A stretch of 64,000 nt of DNA from the NCBI RefSeq assembly GCF_020990385.1, contig NZ_CP087598.1, forward strand, positions 1,532,001 to 1,596,000. Reading direction: 5' to 3'. This document shows positions 11,509 through 19,799 of the stretch, piece after piece. Both the position numbers and the translations under genes were made by a program. Source of the stretch: Paracoccus sp. MA (GTDB taxonomy: Bacteria; Pseudomonadota; Alphaproteobacteria; Rhodobacterales; Rhodobacteraceae). Position 1 is the first letter of the stretch. Every line of letters starts with the position of its first letter. The notes beneath the pieces are model-generated. The model ran no database searches. It worked only from the letters and a program-made list of their open reading frames with translations, and was not told the origin of the DNA.

Positions 11509-12522
11509 ATGCCAGAGCCAGATCCAGCCGTCCCCTCCGTTCCGGAGCCGATTCCGGCCCCTTCCGCGTCCCGGCCGCGGCGCTATGTCTTCCTGCTTCT
11601 GGAACGGTTCACCATGGCCTCCTTTGCCGCCGCCATCGAGCCGCTGCGGCTGGCGAACCGGCTTGCCGGCCGCGAGCTTTACGAATGGCGGCTGATCGGC
11701 GAACAGGCCCAGACCGCCACCTGTTCGAACGGCACGCGCATCCTGCTGGACGGCCCGCTGACCGAAACCCGGCGCGACGATACGGTGCTGGTCTGCGGCG
11801 GGCTCGACGTGGGCCGTGCGACGACCCGCTCGGTGCTGGCCTGGCTGCGGCGCGAGGCCCGGCGCGGCACCCGCATCGGCGCGCTCTGCACCGGCACCTG
11901 GGTGCTGGCCGAGGCCGGATTGCTGGACGGCCGCCGCTGCACCATCCATTGGGAAAACCAGGACGGATTCGCCGAGAGGTTCCCCGATGTGACCCTGATC
12001 CGCACGGTTTTCGTCGAGGATGGCAACCGGCTGACCGCCGCCGGCGGCACGGCCGCCATCGACCTGATGCTGCGCCAGATCGCCCGCGACCACGGCGCCG
12101 AACTGGCCAGCCGCGTGGCCGACCAGATGATCCACACCGCCATCCGCTCGGAGGAGGACCACCAGCGCCTTTCGGTCCCGACCCGCATCGGCGCCCGCCA
12201 TCCCCGGCTGGCGCAGGTCGTCGCCCGCATGGAGGCCAATATCGAGGACCCGATCAGCCCGGCGCGGCTGGCCTCGGAAGCCGGGATGTCGCCGCGCCAG
12301 CTGGAGCGGCTGTTCGCGCGCTACCTAGGCCGCTCGCCCAAGCGCTATTACATGGAAATCCGCCTGGAACGCGCCCGCAACCTGCTGCTGCAGACCGAGA
12401 TGAGCGTGATGGAAATCGCGCTGGCCAGCGGTTTCGCCTCGGCCGCGCATTTCTCGAAATGCTACCGCGCCACCTATGGCTGCACCCCCTATCGCGAGCG
12501 CGGCGCGGCGGCGGCGGGCTGA
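11509..12522 (+). CDS. GlxA-family AraC-type transcriptional regulator
   Basis: 337 residues from ATG 11509. Residues 25-190 form a DJ-1/PfpI-like (class I amidotransferase-like) sensor domain, including [20 protein letters not shown] and the nucleophile-elbow-like [15 protein letters not shown]. Residues 235-330 are an AraC helix-turn-helix ([20 protein letters not shown] and [19 protein letters not shown]). Relatives include GbdR and CdhR, activators responding to glycine betaine, carnitine or arginine. The gene precedes the branched-chain amino acid transporter by 125 bp on the same strand and could control it, but this is context only. Confidence 0.88.
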   Translation: MPEPDPAVPSVPEPIPAPSASRPRRYVFLLLERFTMASFAAAIEPLRLANRLAGRELYEWRLIGEQAQTATCSNGTRILLDGPLTETRRDDTVLVCGGLDVGRATTRSVLAWLRREARRGTRIGALCTGTWVLAEAGLLDGRRCTIHWENQDGFAERFPDVTLIRTVFVEDGNRLTAAGGTAAIDLMLRQIARDHGAELASRVADQMIHTAIRSEEDHQRLSVPTRIGARHPRLAQVVARMEANIEDPISPARLASEAGMSPRQLERLFARYLGRSPKRYYMEIRLERARNLLLQTEMSVMEIALASGFASAAHFSKCYRATYGCTPYRERGAAAAG

Positions 12523-12602
12523 GGGGGTCATTTCGCTGCGGCACGCGGCCGATTTGCCGCTTTCGCCGGTCGCCAATACGCTTTTCTTTTCATCCGCGCG
12601 CT

Positions 12603-12620
12603 TATAACCTGTCAGACAGG
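12603..12620 (+). promoter_or_regulatory. candidate promoter -10 and operator palindrome upstream of livK
   Basis: TATAAC at 12603-12608 looks like a -10 hexamer. A perfect 6-1-6 palindrome, CCTGTC-A-GACAGG (12608-12620), overlaps it about 28 bp before the livK start codon. A repressor bound there would block initiation. The palindrome shape is compatible with a GntR-type or similar dimeric regulator; which one is unknown. Confidence 0.45.
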
Positions 12621-12647
12621 ACAATGTTCCACTCAGGGAGACGACTG

Positions 12648-13832
12648 ATGAAAAAGCTTCTTCTGGCCAGCGCCGCCGGAGCCTTGCTTGCCGGTGCGGC
12701 CGGTGCCGAGGAAATCAAGATGGGCATTTCGCTGGGCCTGACCGGCCCGCTGGAATCGATCTCGCCCGCGATGCAGAAGGGCGCGGAACTGGCGATGAAG
12801 GAGGTCTCGGACAGCGGCAAGCTGCTGGACGGTTCGACCATCGTGCCCGTGGTGGCCGACAACACCTGCGCCGACGCCGCCGCCTCGGTGGCCGCGGTCG
12901 AACGCCTGGTGACGGCCGAGGGCGTCAAGGGCATCATGGGCGGCATGTGCTCGGGCGAAACCATCGCCTCGCTGGAACGGGTCGGCGTGCCGAACGGCGT
13001 GGTGATGATCTCGCCCTCGGCCACCTCGCCGGCGCTTTCGACTATCGACGACAAGGGCTTCTTCTTCCGCACCTCGCCCTCGGACGCGCGCCAGGGCGAA
13101 GTCATGGCCGATATCGTACTGGAGCGCGGCATCAACAGCGTCGCCGTCACCTATACCAACAACGATTACGGCAAGGGCCTCGCCGACAGCTTCGCCGAGG
13201 CCTACAAGGCCAAGGGCGGCAGCGTCACCGTGGTCTCGGCCCATGACGACGGCAAGGCCGACTATTCGGCCGAGGTCGCCGCGCTGGCCGCCGCCGGCGG
13301 CGATGCGCTGGTCGTGGCCGGCTATGCCGACCAGGGCGGCTCGGGCATCATCCAGGGTTCGCTGGACACCGGCGCCTTCGAAACCTTCGTGCTGCCCGAC
13401 GGCATGGTGAACAACGTCCTGGTCGAGAAATTCGGCACCCAGCTGGAAACCTCGTTCGGCCAGAACCCCTCGGCCGAGGGCGAAGGGCACGAGAAATTCG
13501 ACGCGCTGGCCAAGGAAGCCGGTTTCGACGGCACCTCGGCCTATGCCGGCGAATCCTATGACGCCGCCGCGCTGATGCTGCTGGCCATGCAGGCCGCCCA
13601 GTCCTCGGACCCCAAGGTCTACAAGGACAAGGTGATGGAAGTCGCCAACGAGCCGGGCGAGAAGATCTATCCGGGCGAGCTGGCCAAGGCGCTTGAACTG
13701 CTCGCCGCGGGCCAGGACATCGATTACGTCGGCGCCACCTCGGTCGAGCTGATCGAGCCCGGCGAAAGCGCCGGCGTCTATCGTGAGGTCGACTTCAAGG
13801 GCGGCCAGCTGAACGTGGTCGGCTACCGCTAA
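12648..13832 (+). CDS. livK: branched-chain amino acid ABC transporter substrate-binding protein
   Basis: 394 residues from ATG 12648, preceded by GGGAG. A classic signal peptide (MKKLLLASAAGALLAGAAGA, cleavage before EEIKMG) exports it to the periplasm. The mature part is a type I periplasmic binding protein (SLGLTGPLESISPAMQKGAE; ATSPALSTI; NDYGKGLADSF). It should capture leucine/isoleucine/valine or a related amino acid or amide for LivHMGF encoded next. It differs from E. coli LivJ/K enough that the ligand is uncertain. A hairpin after the stop probably reduces readthrough into the ATPase and permease genes. Confidence 0.88.
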   Translation: MKKLLLASAAGALLAGAAGAEEIKMGISLGLTGPLESISPAMQKGAELAMKEVSDSGKLLDGSTIVPVVADNTCADAAASVAAVERLVTAEGVKGIMGGMCSGETIASLERVGVPNGVVMISPSATSPALSTIDDKGFFFRTSPSDARQGEVMADIVLERGINSVAVTYTNNDYGKGLADSFAEAYKAKGGSVTVVSAHDDGKADYSAEVAALAAAGGDALVVAGYADQGGSGIIQGSLDTGAFETFVLPDGMVNNVLVEKFGTQLETSFGQNPSAEGEGHEKFDALAKEAGFDGTSAYAGESYDAAALMLLAMQAAQSSDPKVYKDKVMEVANEPGEKIYPGELAKALELLAAGQDIDYVGATSVELIEPGESAGVYREVDFKGGQLNVVGYR

Positions 13833-13873
13833 GGCGGACGGTCGGGAAGGGTCCGGTCCGCCGGGCCCTTTTC
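13833..13873 (+). terminator. attenuator-like hairpin after livK
   Basis: GGCGGAC (13833-13839) pairs with GTCCGCC (13856-13862), followed shortly by CCCTTTTCC. The T tract is short, so partial termination is likely, giving more binding protein than membrane components. Confidence 0.55.
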
Positions 13874-13934
13874 CTAATCAAAAGCAATCCCGTAACGGGA
13901 ATTCTTCATGCAACGCATGAAGCTGGGGAGCGAC

Positions 13935-14813
13935 ATGATCCAGGTCCGGGACCTGCACAGGCATTTCGGAGGCTTCCGCGCCGTCGATGGCGCCAGCCTG
14001 ACGATCGAGAAAGGCTCGATCACCGGTTTGATCGGCCCGAACGGCGCCGGAAAATCTACACTTTTCAACGTGATCGCCGGGGTTCTGAAACCGACCTCCG
14101 GTCAAGTCACCATGGCGGGCGAGGACATCACCGGCCTGCCGCCGCACGAACTGTTCCACAAGGGGCTGCTGCGCACCTTCCAGCTGGCGCATGAATTCTC
14201 GTCGATGACGGTGCGCGAGAACCTGATGATGGTTCCCGGCGGGCAATGCGGCGAGACGCTGGTCAATACCTGGTTCCGCCGCGGCCGCATCCGCGAGGAA
14301 GAGCGCGCGCTTCGCAAGAAGGCCGACGAGGTGCTTGACTTCCTGACCATTTCCCATGTCGCGGATGAAAAGGCCGGCAACCTGTCCGGGGGCCAGAAGA
14401 AGCTGCTGGAACTGGGCCGCACCATGATGGTGGACGCGAAGATCGTCTTTCTGGACGAGGTCGGCGCCGGGGTGAACCGCACGCTTCTGGGCACCATCGG
14501 CGACGCCATCGTGCGGCTGAACAAGGAACGCGGCTATACCTTCTGCGTGATCGAGCACGACATGGATTTCATCGGCCGGCTCTGCGATCCGGTGATCGTC
14601 ATGGCGGCGGGCAAGGTGCTGGCCCAGGGCTCGGCCGACAGCATCATGAAGAACGAGGCGGTGATCGAGGCCTATCTGGGCACCGGGCTCAAGAACAAGG
14701 TCGCCGCCGAAGTGGCCGAGGAGGCCGCCTTCGGCGAATCGCACGGCGCCCAGCCCGGCCTTGGCGCCGAGGCCGGACGCGGCGGCGACGGCAAACCGGC
14801 GGGAGAGCTGTGA
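13935..14813 (+). CDS. livG: branched-chain amino acid ABC transporter ATP-binding protein LivG
   Basis: 292 residues from ATG 13935 (GGGGAG just upstream; homologous to the usual LivG N-terminus); ATG 13908 would add nine residues. Walker A is GPNGAGKST, the ABC signature LSGGQKKLLELGR, and the Walker B region KIVFLDEVGAGVN, where a Val replaces the proline usual after DE. The switch histidine is in CVIEHDMDF. The last 40 residues (AAEVAEEAAFGESHGAQ onward) are an acidic/Gly-rich tail beyond the family's usual end. It powers LivHM together with LivF. Its stop overlaps the livF start (TGATG). Confidence 0.9.
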   Translation: MIQVRDLHRHFGGFRAVDGASLTIEKGSITGLIGPNGAGKSTLFNVIAGVLKPTSGQVTMAGEDITGLPPHELFHKGLLRTFQLAHEFSSMTVRENLMMVPGGQCGETLVNTWFRRGRIREEERALRKKADEVLDFLTISHVADEKAGNLSGGQKKLLELGRTMMVDAKIVFLDEVGAGVNRTLLGTIGDAIVRLNKERGYTFCVIEHDMDFIGRLCDPVIVMAAGKVLAQGSADSIMKNEAVIEAYLGTGLKNKVAAEVAEEAAFGESHGAQPGLGAEAGRGGDGKPAGEL

Positions 14814-15523
14814 TGGCAGAGCCCTATCTTTCCGCCACCGCCATGCGCGGCGGCTATGGCAAGGCCGACATCCTGAACGGCTGCACCCTGACCGTGGACA
14901 AGGGGCAGATCGCCGTGATCGTCGGCCCGAACGGCGCCGGCAAATCGACGGCGATGAAAGCCGTCTTCGGCATGCTGCACCTGCGCGAGGGCCAGGTCAC
15001 GCTGGCCGGCGAGGACATCACCCCTCTCAGCCCGCAGGAACGGGTGCGCAAGGGCATGGGCTTCGTGCCGCAGACCCACAACATCTTCCCGACCATGACG
15101 GTCGAGGAAAACCTGGAAATGGGCGCCTTCATCCGCGAGGACGATTACCGCGACACCATGGCCCAGGTCTATGAGCTGTTCCCCGCCGTGGCCGACAAGC
15201 GCAAGCAGAACGCGGGCGAGCTTTCCGGCGGCCAGCGCCAGCAGGTCGCCGTCGGCCGGGCGCTGATGACCAGGCCCAGCCTGCTGATGCTGGACGAGCC
15301 CACCGCGGGGGTCAGCCCCATCGTCATGGACGAGCTGTTCGACCGCATCATCGAGGTCGCCCGCACCGGCATCTCGATCCTGATGGTCGAGCAGAACGCC
15401 CGGCAAGCGCTGGAGATCGCCGATATCGGCTATGTCCTGGTGCAGGGCGCCAACCGCTACACCGACACCGGACAGGCGCTGCTCGCCGACCCCGAGGTCC
15501 GCCGCACCTTCCTGGGGGGCTGA
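14813..15523 (+). CDS. livF: branched-chain amino acid ABC transporter ATP-binding protein LivF
   Basis: 236 residues from ATG 14813, overlapping the livG stop by one base; GTG 14810 is also possible. Walker A GPNGAGKST, Q-loop FVPQTHNIFPTMTVEENL, signature LSGGQRQQVAVGRAL, Walker B LLMLDEPTAGVSP and switch region MVEQNARQAL are all intact. This is the second cytoplasmic ATPase of the Liv-type importer. LivF-type length (about 235) is normal. Confidence 0.93.
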   Translation: MAEPYLSATAMRGGYGKADILNGCTLTVDKGQIAVIVGPNGAGKSTAMKAVFGMLHLREGQVTLAGEDITPLSPQERVRKGMGFVPQTHNIFPTMTVEENLEMGAFIREDDYRDTMAQVYELFPAVADKRKQNAGELSGGQRQQVAVGRALMTRPSLLMLDEPTAGVSPIVMDELFDRIIEVARTGISILMVEQNARQALEIADIGYVLVQGANRYTDTGQALLADPEVRRTFLGG

Positions 15524-15525
15524 AG

Positions 15526-16527
15526 ATGGATATCCTGAACGCCCTCGTGGCCATCCTGAACTTCGTGGTGATCCCCGCCGCCGCCTATGGGGCGCAGCTG
15601 GCGCTCGGCGCGCTGGGGGTGACGCTGATCTACGGCATCCTGCGCTTTTCCAACTTCGCCCATGGCGACACCATGGCCTTCGGCGCTGCGCTGGTGATCC
15701 TGATCACCTGGGGGCTGCAATCCATCGGCGTCGGGCTGGGCCCGCTGCCCACGGCACTGCTGGCCCTGCCCGTCGGCATCGCGCTGACGGCGGTCTTCGT
15801 GCTGGGCACCGACCGCGCGGTCTATCGCTTCTATCGCAGCAAACGCTCGGCGCCGATCATCCTGGTCATGGCCTCGGTCGGGGTCATGTTCATCATGAAC
15901 GGTCTGACCCGGCTGGTGATCGGCGTCGACGAGATCCGCTTCGACGACGGGGCGCGTTTCCTGATCAGCGTGCAGCAGTTCCGCGCCTGGACCGGCCTGT
16001 CCGAGGGGCTGTCGCTGCGCGTCAGCCAGGCGCTGACGCTGGTGGTGACGGCGCTGGCCTGCTGGGCGCTGTTCCGCTTCCTGAACCGCTCGCGCGCCGG
16101 CAAGGCGATGCGCGCCTATTCCGACAACGAGGATCTGGCGCTGCTTTCCGGCATCGACCCCGAGCGGGTGGTGCGCCTGACCTGGATCATCGCCACCGCG
16201 CTGGCGGTGACGGCGGGCACGCTTTACGGCCTGGACAAGTCCTTCAAGGTCTTCAATTATTTCCAGATCCTGCTGCCGATCTTTGCCGCCGCCATCGTGG
16301 GGGGGCTCGGCAATCCCCTGGGTGCGGTGGCCGGCGGCTTCATCGTCGCCTTCTCGGAGGTCGCCGTCACCTATCCTTGGCGCAAGATCGCCACCTATCT
16401 GGGCTTCGAGCCCCAGGGGCTGCTGCAACTGCTGTCCACCGAATACAAGTTCGCGGTCAGCTTCGTGATCCTGATCGTGGTCCTGCTGTTCCGGCCGACC
16501 GGCCTGTTCCGCGGCAAATCCGTCTGA
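15526..16527 (+). CDS. livH: branched-chain amino acid ABC transporter permease LivH
   Basis: 333 residues, start ATG 15526, two bases after the livF stop. Seven to eight hydrophobic helices. The LivH signature appears as ALGVTLIYGILRFSNFAHGD near the N-terminus, and the EAA-like coupling loop as GKAMRAYSDNEDLALLSGID. IVGGLGNPLGAVAGG is the conserved segment before the last helices. It forms the translocation pore with LivM. Confidence 0.92.
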   Translation: MDILNALVAILNFVVIPAAAYGAQLALGALGVTLIYGILRFSNFAHGDTMAFGAALVILITWGLQSIGVGLGPLPTALLALPVGIALTAVFVLGTDRAVYRFYRSKRSAPIILVMASVGVMFIMNGLTRLVIGVDEIRFDDGARFLISVQQFRAWTGLSEGLSLRVSQALTLVVTALACWALFRFLNRSRAGKAMRAYSDNEDLALLSGIDPERVVRLTWIIATALAVTAGTLYGLDKSFKVFNYFQILLPIFAAAIVGGLGNPLGAVAGGFIVAFSEVAVTYPWRKIATYLGFEPQGLLQLLSTEYKFAVSFVILIVVLLFRPTGLFRGKSV

Positions 16528-16542
16528 GGAGGGCGTTTATCC

Positions 16543-17883
16543 ATGTCGAATACACGTCAAGCCGAAGCGGTCAGCCCCTGGCGAGCGCCGGTGCTGTTCC
16601 TGATCCTGGCCGCGCTGTTCCTGGCCGAGGGCAGCTTTCGCAACGCGCTGTTCTCGGGCAGCTGGAACACGGCGCTGGCCATCCTGAACATGGGGCTGAT
16701 CTCGGCCGTCATGGCGCTGGGTGTGAACATGCAATGGGGCTATGCGGGGCTGTTCAACGCCGGCGTCGTCGGCTTCCTGGCGCTTGGCGGGCTGGCGCCG
16801 GTGCTGGTCTCGACCGCGCCGGTGCAGGGCGCCTGGGCGGCGGGCGGGCCGCGGCTGATCCTGGCGCTGCTGGTGGGGCTGGGAACGCTGGCGCTGGCGG
16901 CGCAGGTGTGGAAGCGCGTCCCGGGGCTTTTGCGCGTGCCCTCGCTGATCGCGGTGCTGGTGGTGGGATTCGTGCTCTATCGCTGGCTGTTCGATCCGGC
17001 GGTGATGGCGATCGAGGCGAACAATTCCGCCCGTGCCGGCAATATCGGCGGGCTGGGCTGGCCGGTGCTGCTGTCCTGGCCGGTCGGGGCGCTGTTCGCC
17101 GCCGCGGCCGCCTGGGGCATCGGCAAGGTGGCGCTGGGGCTGCGCTCGGACTATCTGGCCATCGCCACGCTGGGCATCGGCGAGATCATCGTGGCGGTGA
17201 TGCGCAACGAGGAATGGCTGTCGCGCGGGGTCAAGAACGTCTCGGGCATCCCGCGCCCGGTGCCCTATGAGCTGAACCTGCAGAACGATCCCGATTTCGT
17301 GGCCCGGGCCGCGGAATGGGGGCTGAGCCCGGCCGTGGCCTCGGGCATCTGGGTCAAGCTGCTCTATGCCGGCCTGTTCGGCGCGGTGCTGCTGGCGCTG
17401 ATCCTGCTGGCCGAGCTGGCGCTGAAATCGCCCTGGGGCCGGATGATGCGCGCCATCCGCGACAACGAGACCGCCGCCGAGGCCATGGGCAAGGACGTCA
17501 CCCGCCGCCATCTGCAGATCTTCGTCATCGGCAGCGCGGTGATCGGCCTTGCCGGCGCGATGATGGTCACGCTGGACGGGCTTCTGTCGCCGAACAGCTT
17601 CAATCCCCTGCGCTATACCTTCCTGATCTGGGTGATGGTGATCGTCGGCGGCTCGGGCAACAACTGGGGCGCGGCGCTGGGGGCGATCCTGATCTGGTTC
17701 CTGTGGATCAAGGCCGAGGTCTGGGGGCCCGAATTCATGCGGCTGGTCACCGGCCCGATGCCGGCGGGCGCCCTGCGCGACCATCTGCTGGGCAGCGCGC
17801 CGCATATGCGCTTCATCGCGCTGGGGGTGGTGCTGTTGCTGGTGCTGCGCTTCGCGCCGCGCGGGCTGGTGCCCGAGAAGTAG
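16543..17883 (+). CDS. livM: branched-chain amino acid ABC transporter permease LivM
   Basis: 446 residues, start ATG 16543 after GGAGGG. About ten hydrophobic segments. LivM features are GLISAVMALGVNMQWGYAGLFNAG and the coupling loop LKSPWGRMMRAIRDNETAAE. It is longer than a typical LivM (about 350-420) because of an extra stretch around residues 95-160. It pairs with LivH; the operon livK-G-F-H-M is complete. It is followed by a strong hairpin and the GTATTTGG repeat, then the convergent purN gene. Confidence 0.9.
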   Translation: MSNTRQAEAVSPWRAPVLFLILAALFLAEGSFRNALFSGSWNTALAILNMGLISAVMALGVNMQWGYAGLFNAGVVGFLALGGLAPVLVSTAPVQGAWAAGGPRLILALLVGLGTLALAAQVWKRVPGLLRVPSLIAVLVVGFVLYRWLFDPAVMAIEANNSARAGNIGGLGWPVLLSWPVGALFAAAAAWGIGKVALGLRSDYLAIATLGIGEIIVAVMRNEEWLSRGVKNVSGIPRPVPYELNLQNDPDFVARAAEWGLSPAVASGIWVKLLYAGLFGAVLLALILLAELALKSPWGRMMRAIRDNETAAEAMGKDVTRRHLQIFVIGSAVIGLAGAMMVTLDGLLSPNSFNPLRYTFLIWVMVIVGGSGNNWGAALGAILIWFLWIKAEVWGPEFMRLVTGPMPAGALRDHLLGSAPHMRFIALGVVLLLVLRFAPRGLVPEK

Positions 17884-17894
17884 CAGGCGAAGCC

Positions 17895-17913
17895 GCGGGG
17901 GCCTTGCCCCCGC
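17895..17913. terminator. hairpin between livM and purN
   Basis: A perfect 8-bp stem GCGGGGGC-CTT-GCCCCCGC sits 12 bp after livM. It is joined through CACCCCCA to the GTATTTGG repeat at 17921. No T run follows directly, so it may work as a rho-assisted or mRNA-stabilising end; a T5 run occurs at 17958. Confidence 0.6.
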
Positions 17914-17920
17914 ACCCCCA

Positions 17921-17943
17921 GGGTATTTGGAAAACAGAGAAAG
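17921..17943 (+). repeat. GTATTTGG-type intergenic repeat, copy C
   Basis: Reads GGGTATTTGGAAAACAGAGA plus AAG, identical to copy A. With the hairpin at 17895 it forms the composite module (GC hairpin, CACCCCCA, repeat) also seen inverted at 32663-32731. Confidence 0.8.
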
Positions 17944-17964
17944 GCGCGGATCCGGGCCTTTTTC

Positions 17965-18561
17965 TCAGGCCGCAGTCAGGGTGACCGGCCTCTGGTCGCC
18001 CAGGGCGAAGCGGCGGAGCACCGCCGGATAGAGCCGGTGTTCCTGCACCAGCACCCGGGCGGCCAGGGTCTCGGCCGTGTCGCCGGCCAGGATCGGCACC
18101 CGGGCCTGGCCGAGGATCGGGCCGGCGTCGAGCTCGGGCGTGACCAAGTGGACGGTGGCGCCGGCCTCGGCATCGCCGGCCTCGATCGCGCGCCGATGGG
18201 TATGCAGGCCGGGATATTTCGGCAAGAGCGAAGGGTGGATGTTCAGCATCCGACCCTGGAAGCGCCGAACGAAATCCGGGGTGAGGATGCGCATGAAACC
18301 GGCGAGGCAAAGGATGTCGGGCTGCGCGGCCAGCAAGGGTTCCAGCAGCGCCGCCTCGAATGCGGCACGGTCGCCGCCGAAGGCGCGGTGGTCGATGGCG
18401 AAACTCGGCACGCCCATGGCCTCGGCCCGGGCGAGCCCGGCCGCCTGCGGATCGTTCGAGCCGACGACGACCGGCCGGGCCGGATGGTCGCCGGCCATCG
18501 ATTCGACCAGCTTGACCATGTTCGAGCCGCCGCCCGAGATCAGGATGGCGACGCGTTTCAC
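17965..18561 (-). CDS. purN: phosphoribosylglycinamide formyltransferase
   Basis: 198 residues from GTG 18561. The GTG start is supported because it overlaps the purM stop (GTGA, 4 bp) and gives the canonical N-terminus [15 protein letters not shown]. It transfers a formyl group from 10-formyl-THF to GAR, the third step of purine synthesis. Motifs present are [14 protein letters not shown], the catalytic [20 protein letters not shown] with Asn and His, and the folate-site [17 protein letters not shown] with the essential Asp. Length is normal. Expression should be coupled to purM. Confidence 0.96.
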   Translation of the reverse strand: MKRVAILISGGGSNMVKLVESMAGDHPARPVVVGSNDPQAAGLARAEAMGVPSFAIDHRAFGGDRAAFEAALLEPLLAAQPDILCLAGFMRILTPDFVRRFQGRMLNIHPSLLPKYPGLHTHRRAIEAGDAEAGATVHLVTPELDAGPILGQARVPILAGDTAETLAARVLVQEHRLYPAVLRRFALGDQRPVTLTAA

Positions 18562-19604
18562 CGCAGCCGGCCGCTGTAGCGCACGCCCGCGCCGGGGCTG
18601 ACATGGCCGAGCCGGATCACCGTTTCGCCCTGCGCCTTCAGCAGCGCCTCGAGTTCGACAGCACGGTCCGCGGCGACGGCCAGGATCATGCCGATGCCGC
18701 AGTTGAAGGTCTTGAGCATTTCGGGCGCGGCGATGGAGCCGGCCTCGGCCAGCCAGTCGAAGACCGGCGGCAGGCTGAAGCTGTCGAGGTCGACCTCGGC
18801 CCCCAGCCCCTCGGGCAGCACGCGCGGCAGGTTCTCGGTGATGCCGCCGCCGGTGATATGCGCCGCGGCATGCACGCCCCCGGCGCGGATCGCCGCCAGC
18901 ACCGGCCTGACATAGAGCCGGGTCGGCACCAGCAGCGCCCGGCCCAGCGTGCCCGCCGCGAAGGGGGCGGGCGCGTTCCAGTCCAGCCCGGCATGATCCG
19001 CCACCTTGCGCACCAGCGAGAAACCGTTGGAATGCACCCCGTCCGAGGCGAGGCCCAGCAGCACGTCGCCATCCGCCACCCCGGCGGGCAGCGCCGTGCC
19101 GCGTTCCATGGCGCCGACGGCGAAGCCGGCGAGGTCGAAATCGCCCTTGCCATACATGCCCGGCATCTCGGCCGTCTCGCCGCCGATCAGCGCGCAGCCC
19201 GAGCGCCGGCAGCCCTCGGCGATGCCGGTGATGACGCGGGCGGCCTCGTCGACCGAAAGCTTGCCGGTGGCGAAATAGTCGAGGAAGAACAGCGGCTCGG
19301 CGCCCTGGCAGACCAGGTCGTTCACGCACATCGCCACCAGGTCGATGCCGAGCCCGTCGAGTTCGCCCGTGTCGATGCCGATGCGCAGCTTGGTGCCGAC
19401 GCCGTCGGTGGCCGCCACCAGAACCGGGTCCTGGTAGCCGGCGGCGCGCGGGTCGAACAGCGCGCCGAAGCCGCCCAGCCCCTCCATCACGCCGGGCCGG
19501 CGGGTGGCGGCGGCGGCGGGCTTGATCCGCTCGACCAGCGCATTGCCCGCGTCGATATCCACTCCGGCCTCGGCATAGGACAGGCCGCTTTTGCGCTCGG
19601 TCAT
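18558..19604 (-). CDS. purM: phosphoribosylformylglycinamidine cyclo-ligase
   Basis: 348 residues. It makes aminoimidazole ribonucleotide (AIR) from FGAM and ATP in purine synthesis. Family marks are [20 protein letters not shown], the ATP-binding [25 protein letters not shown], and [20 protein letters not shown]. It is the promoter-proximal gene of purM-purN; 195 bp separate it from the divergent regulator at 19800. Length is typical. Confidence 0.97.
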   Translation of the reverse strand: MTERKSGLSYAEAGVDIDAGNALVERIKPAAAATRRPGVMEGLGGFGALFDPRAAGYQDPVLVAATDGVGTKLRIGIDTGELDGLGIDLVAMCVNDLVCQGAEPLFFLDYFATGKLSVDEAARVITGIAEGCRRSGCALIGGETAEMPGMYGKGDFDLAGFAVGAMERGTALPAGVADGDVLLGLASDGVHSNGFSLVRKVADHAGLDWNAPAPFAAGTLGRALLVPTRLYVRPVLAAIRAGGVHAAAHITGGGITENLPRVLPEGLGAEVDLDSFSLPPVFDWLAEAGSIAAPEMLKTFNCGIGMILAVAADRAVELEALLKAQGETVIRLGHVSPGAGVRYSGRLR

Positions 19605-19799
19605 CTTGGGGTCCCCTTTGCTTTGACGCCCCGATAGCGCAGGCGCGGCGCGCAGGCAATGATCGGCTGCGGCCGCGGCGGGATTCGCCTGCAGGCTGGC
19701 GGCCGCATCCCCCTGATCCGGCGCGGCTTCTTGCTGTTCCGGCGGGCTGCGAGGGATTAAGATCGATTTCCAACCCTAACGAGGCCCGCGGCGAATCAA

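Noticed and set aside
11454..12647. Long plus-strand extension of the livK frame
   Set aside because: It is a shadow of the GlxA gene in another frame; signal peptide and ribosome site place the start at 12648.
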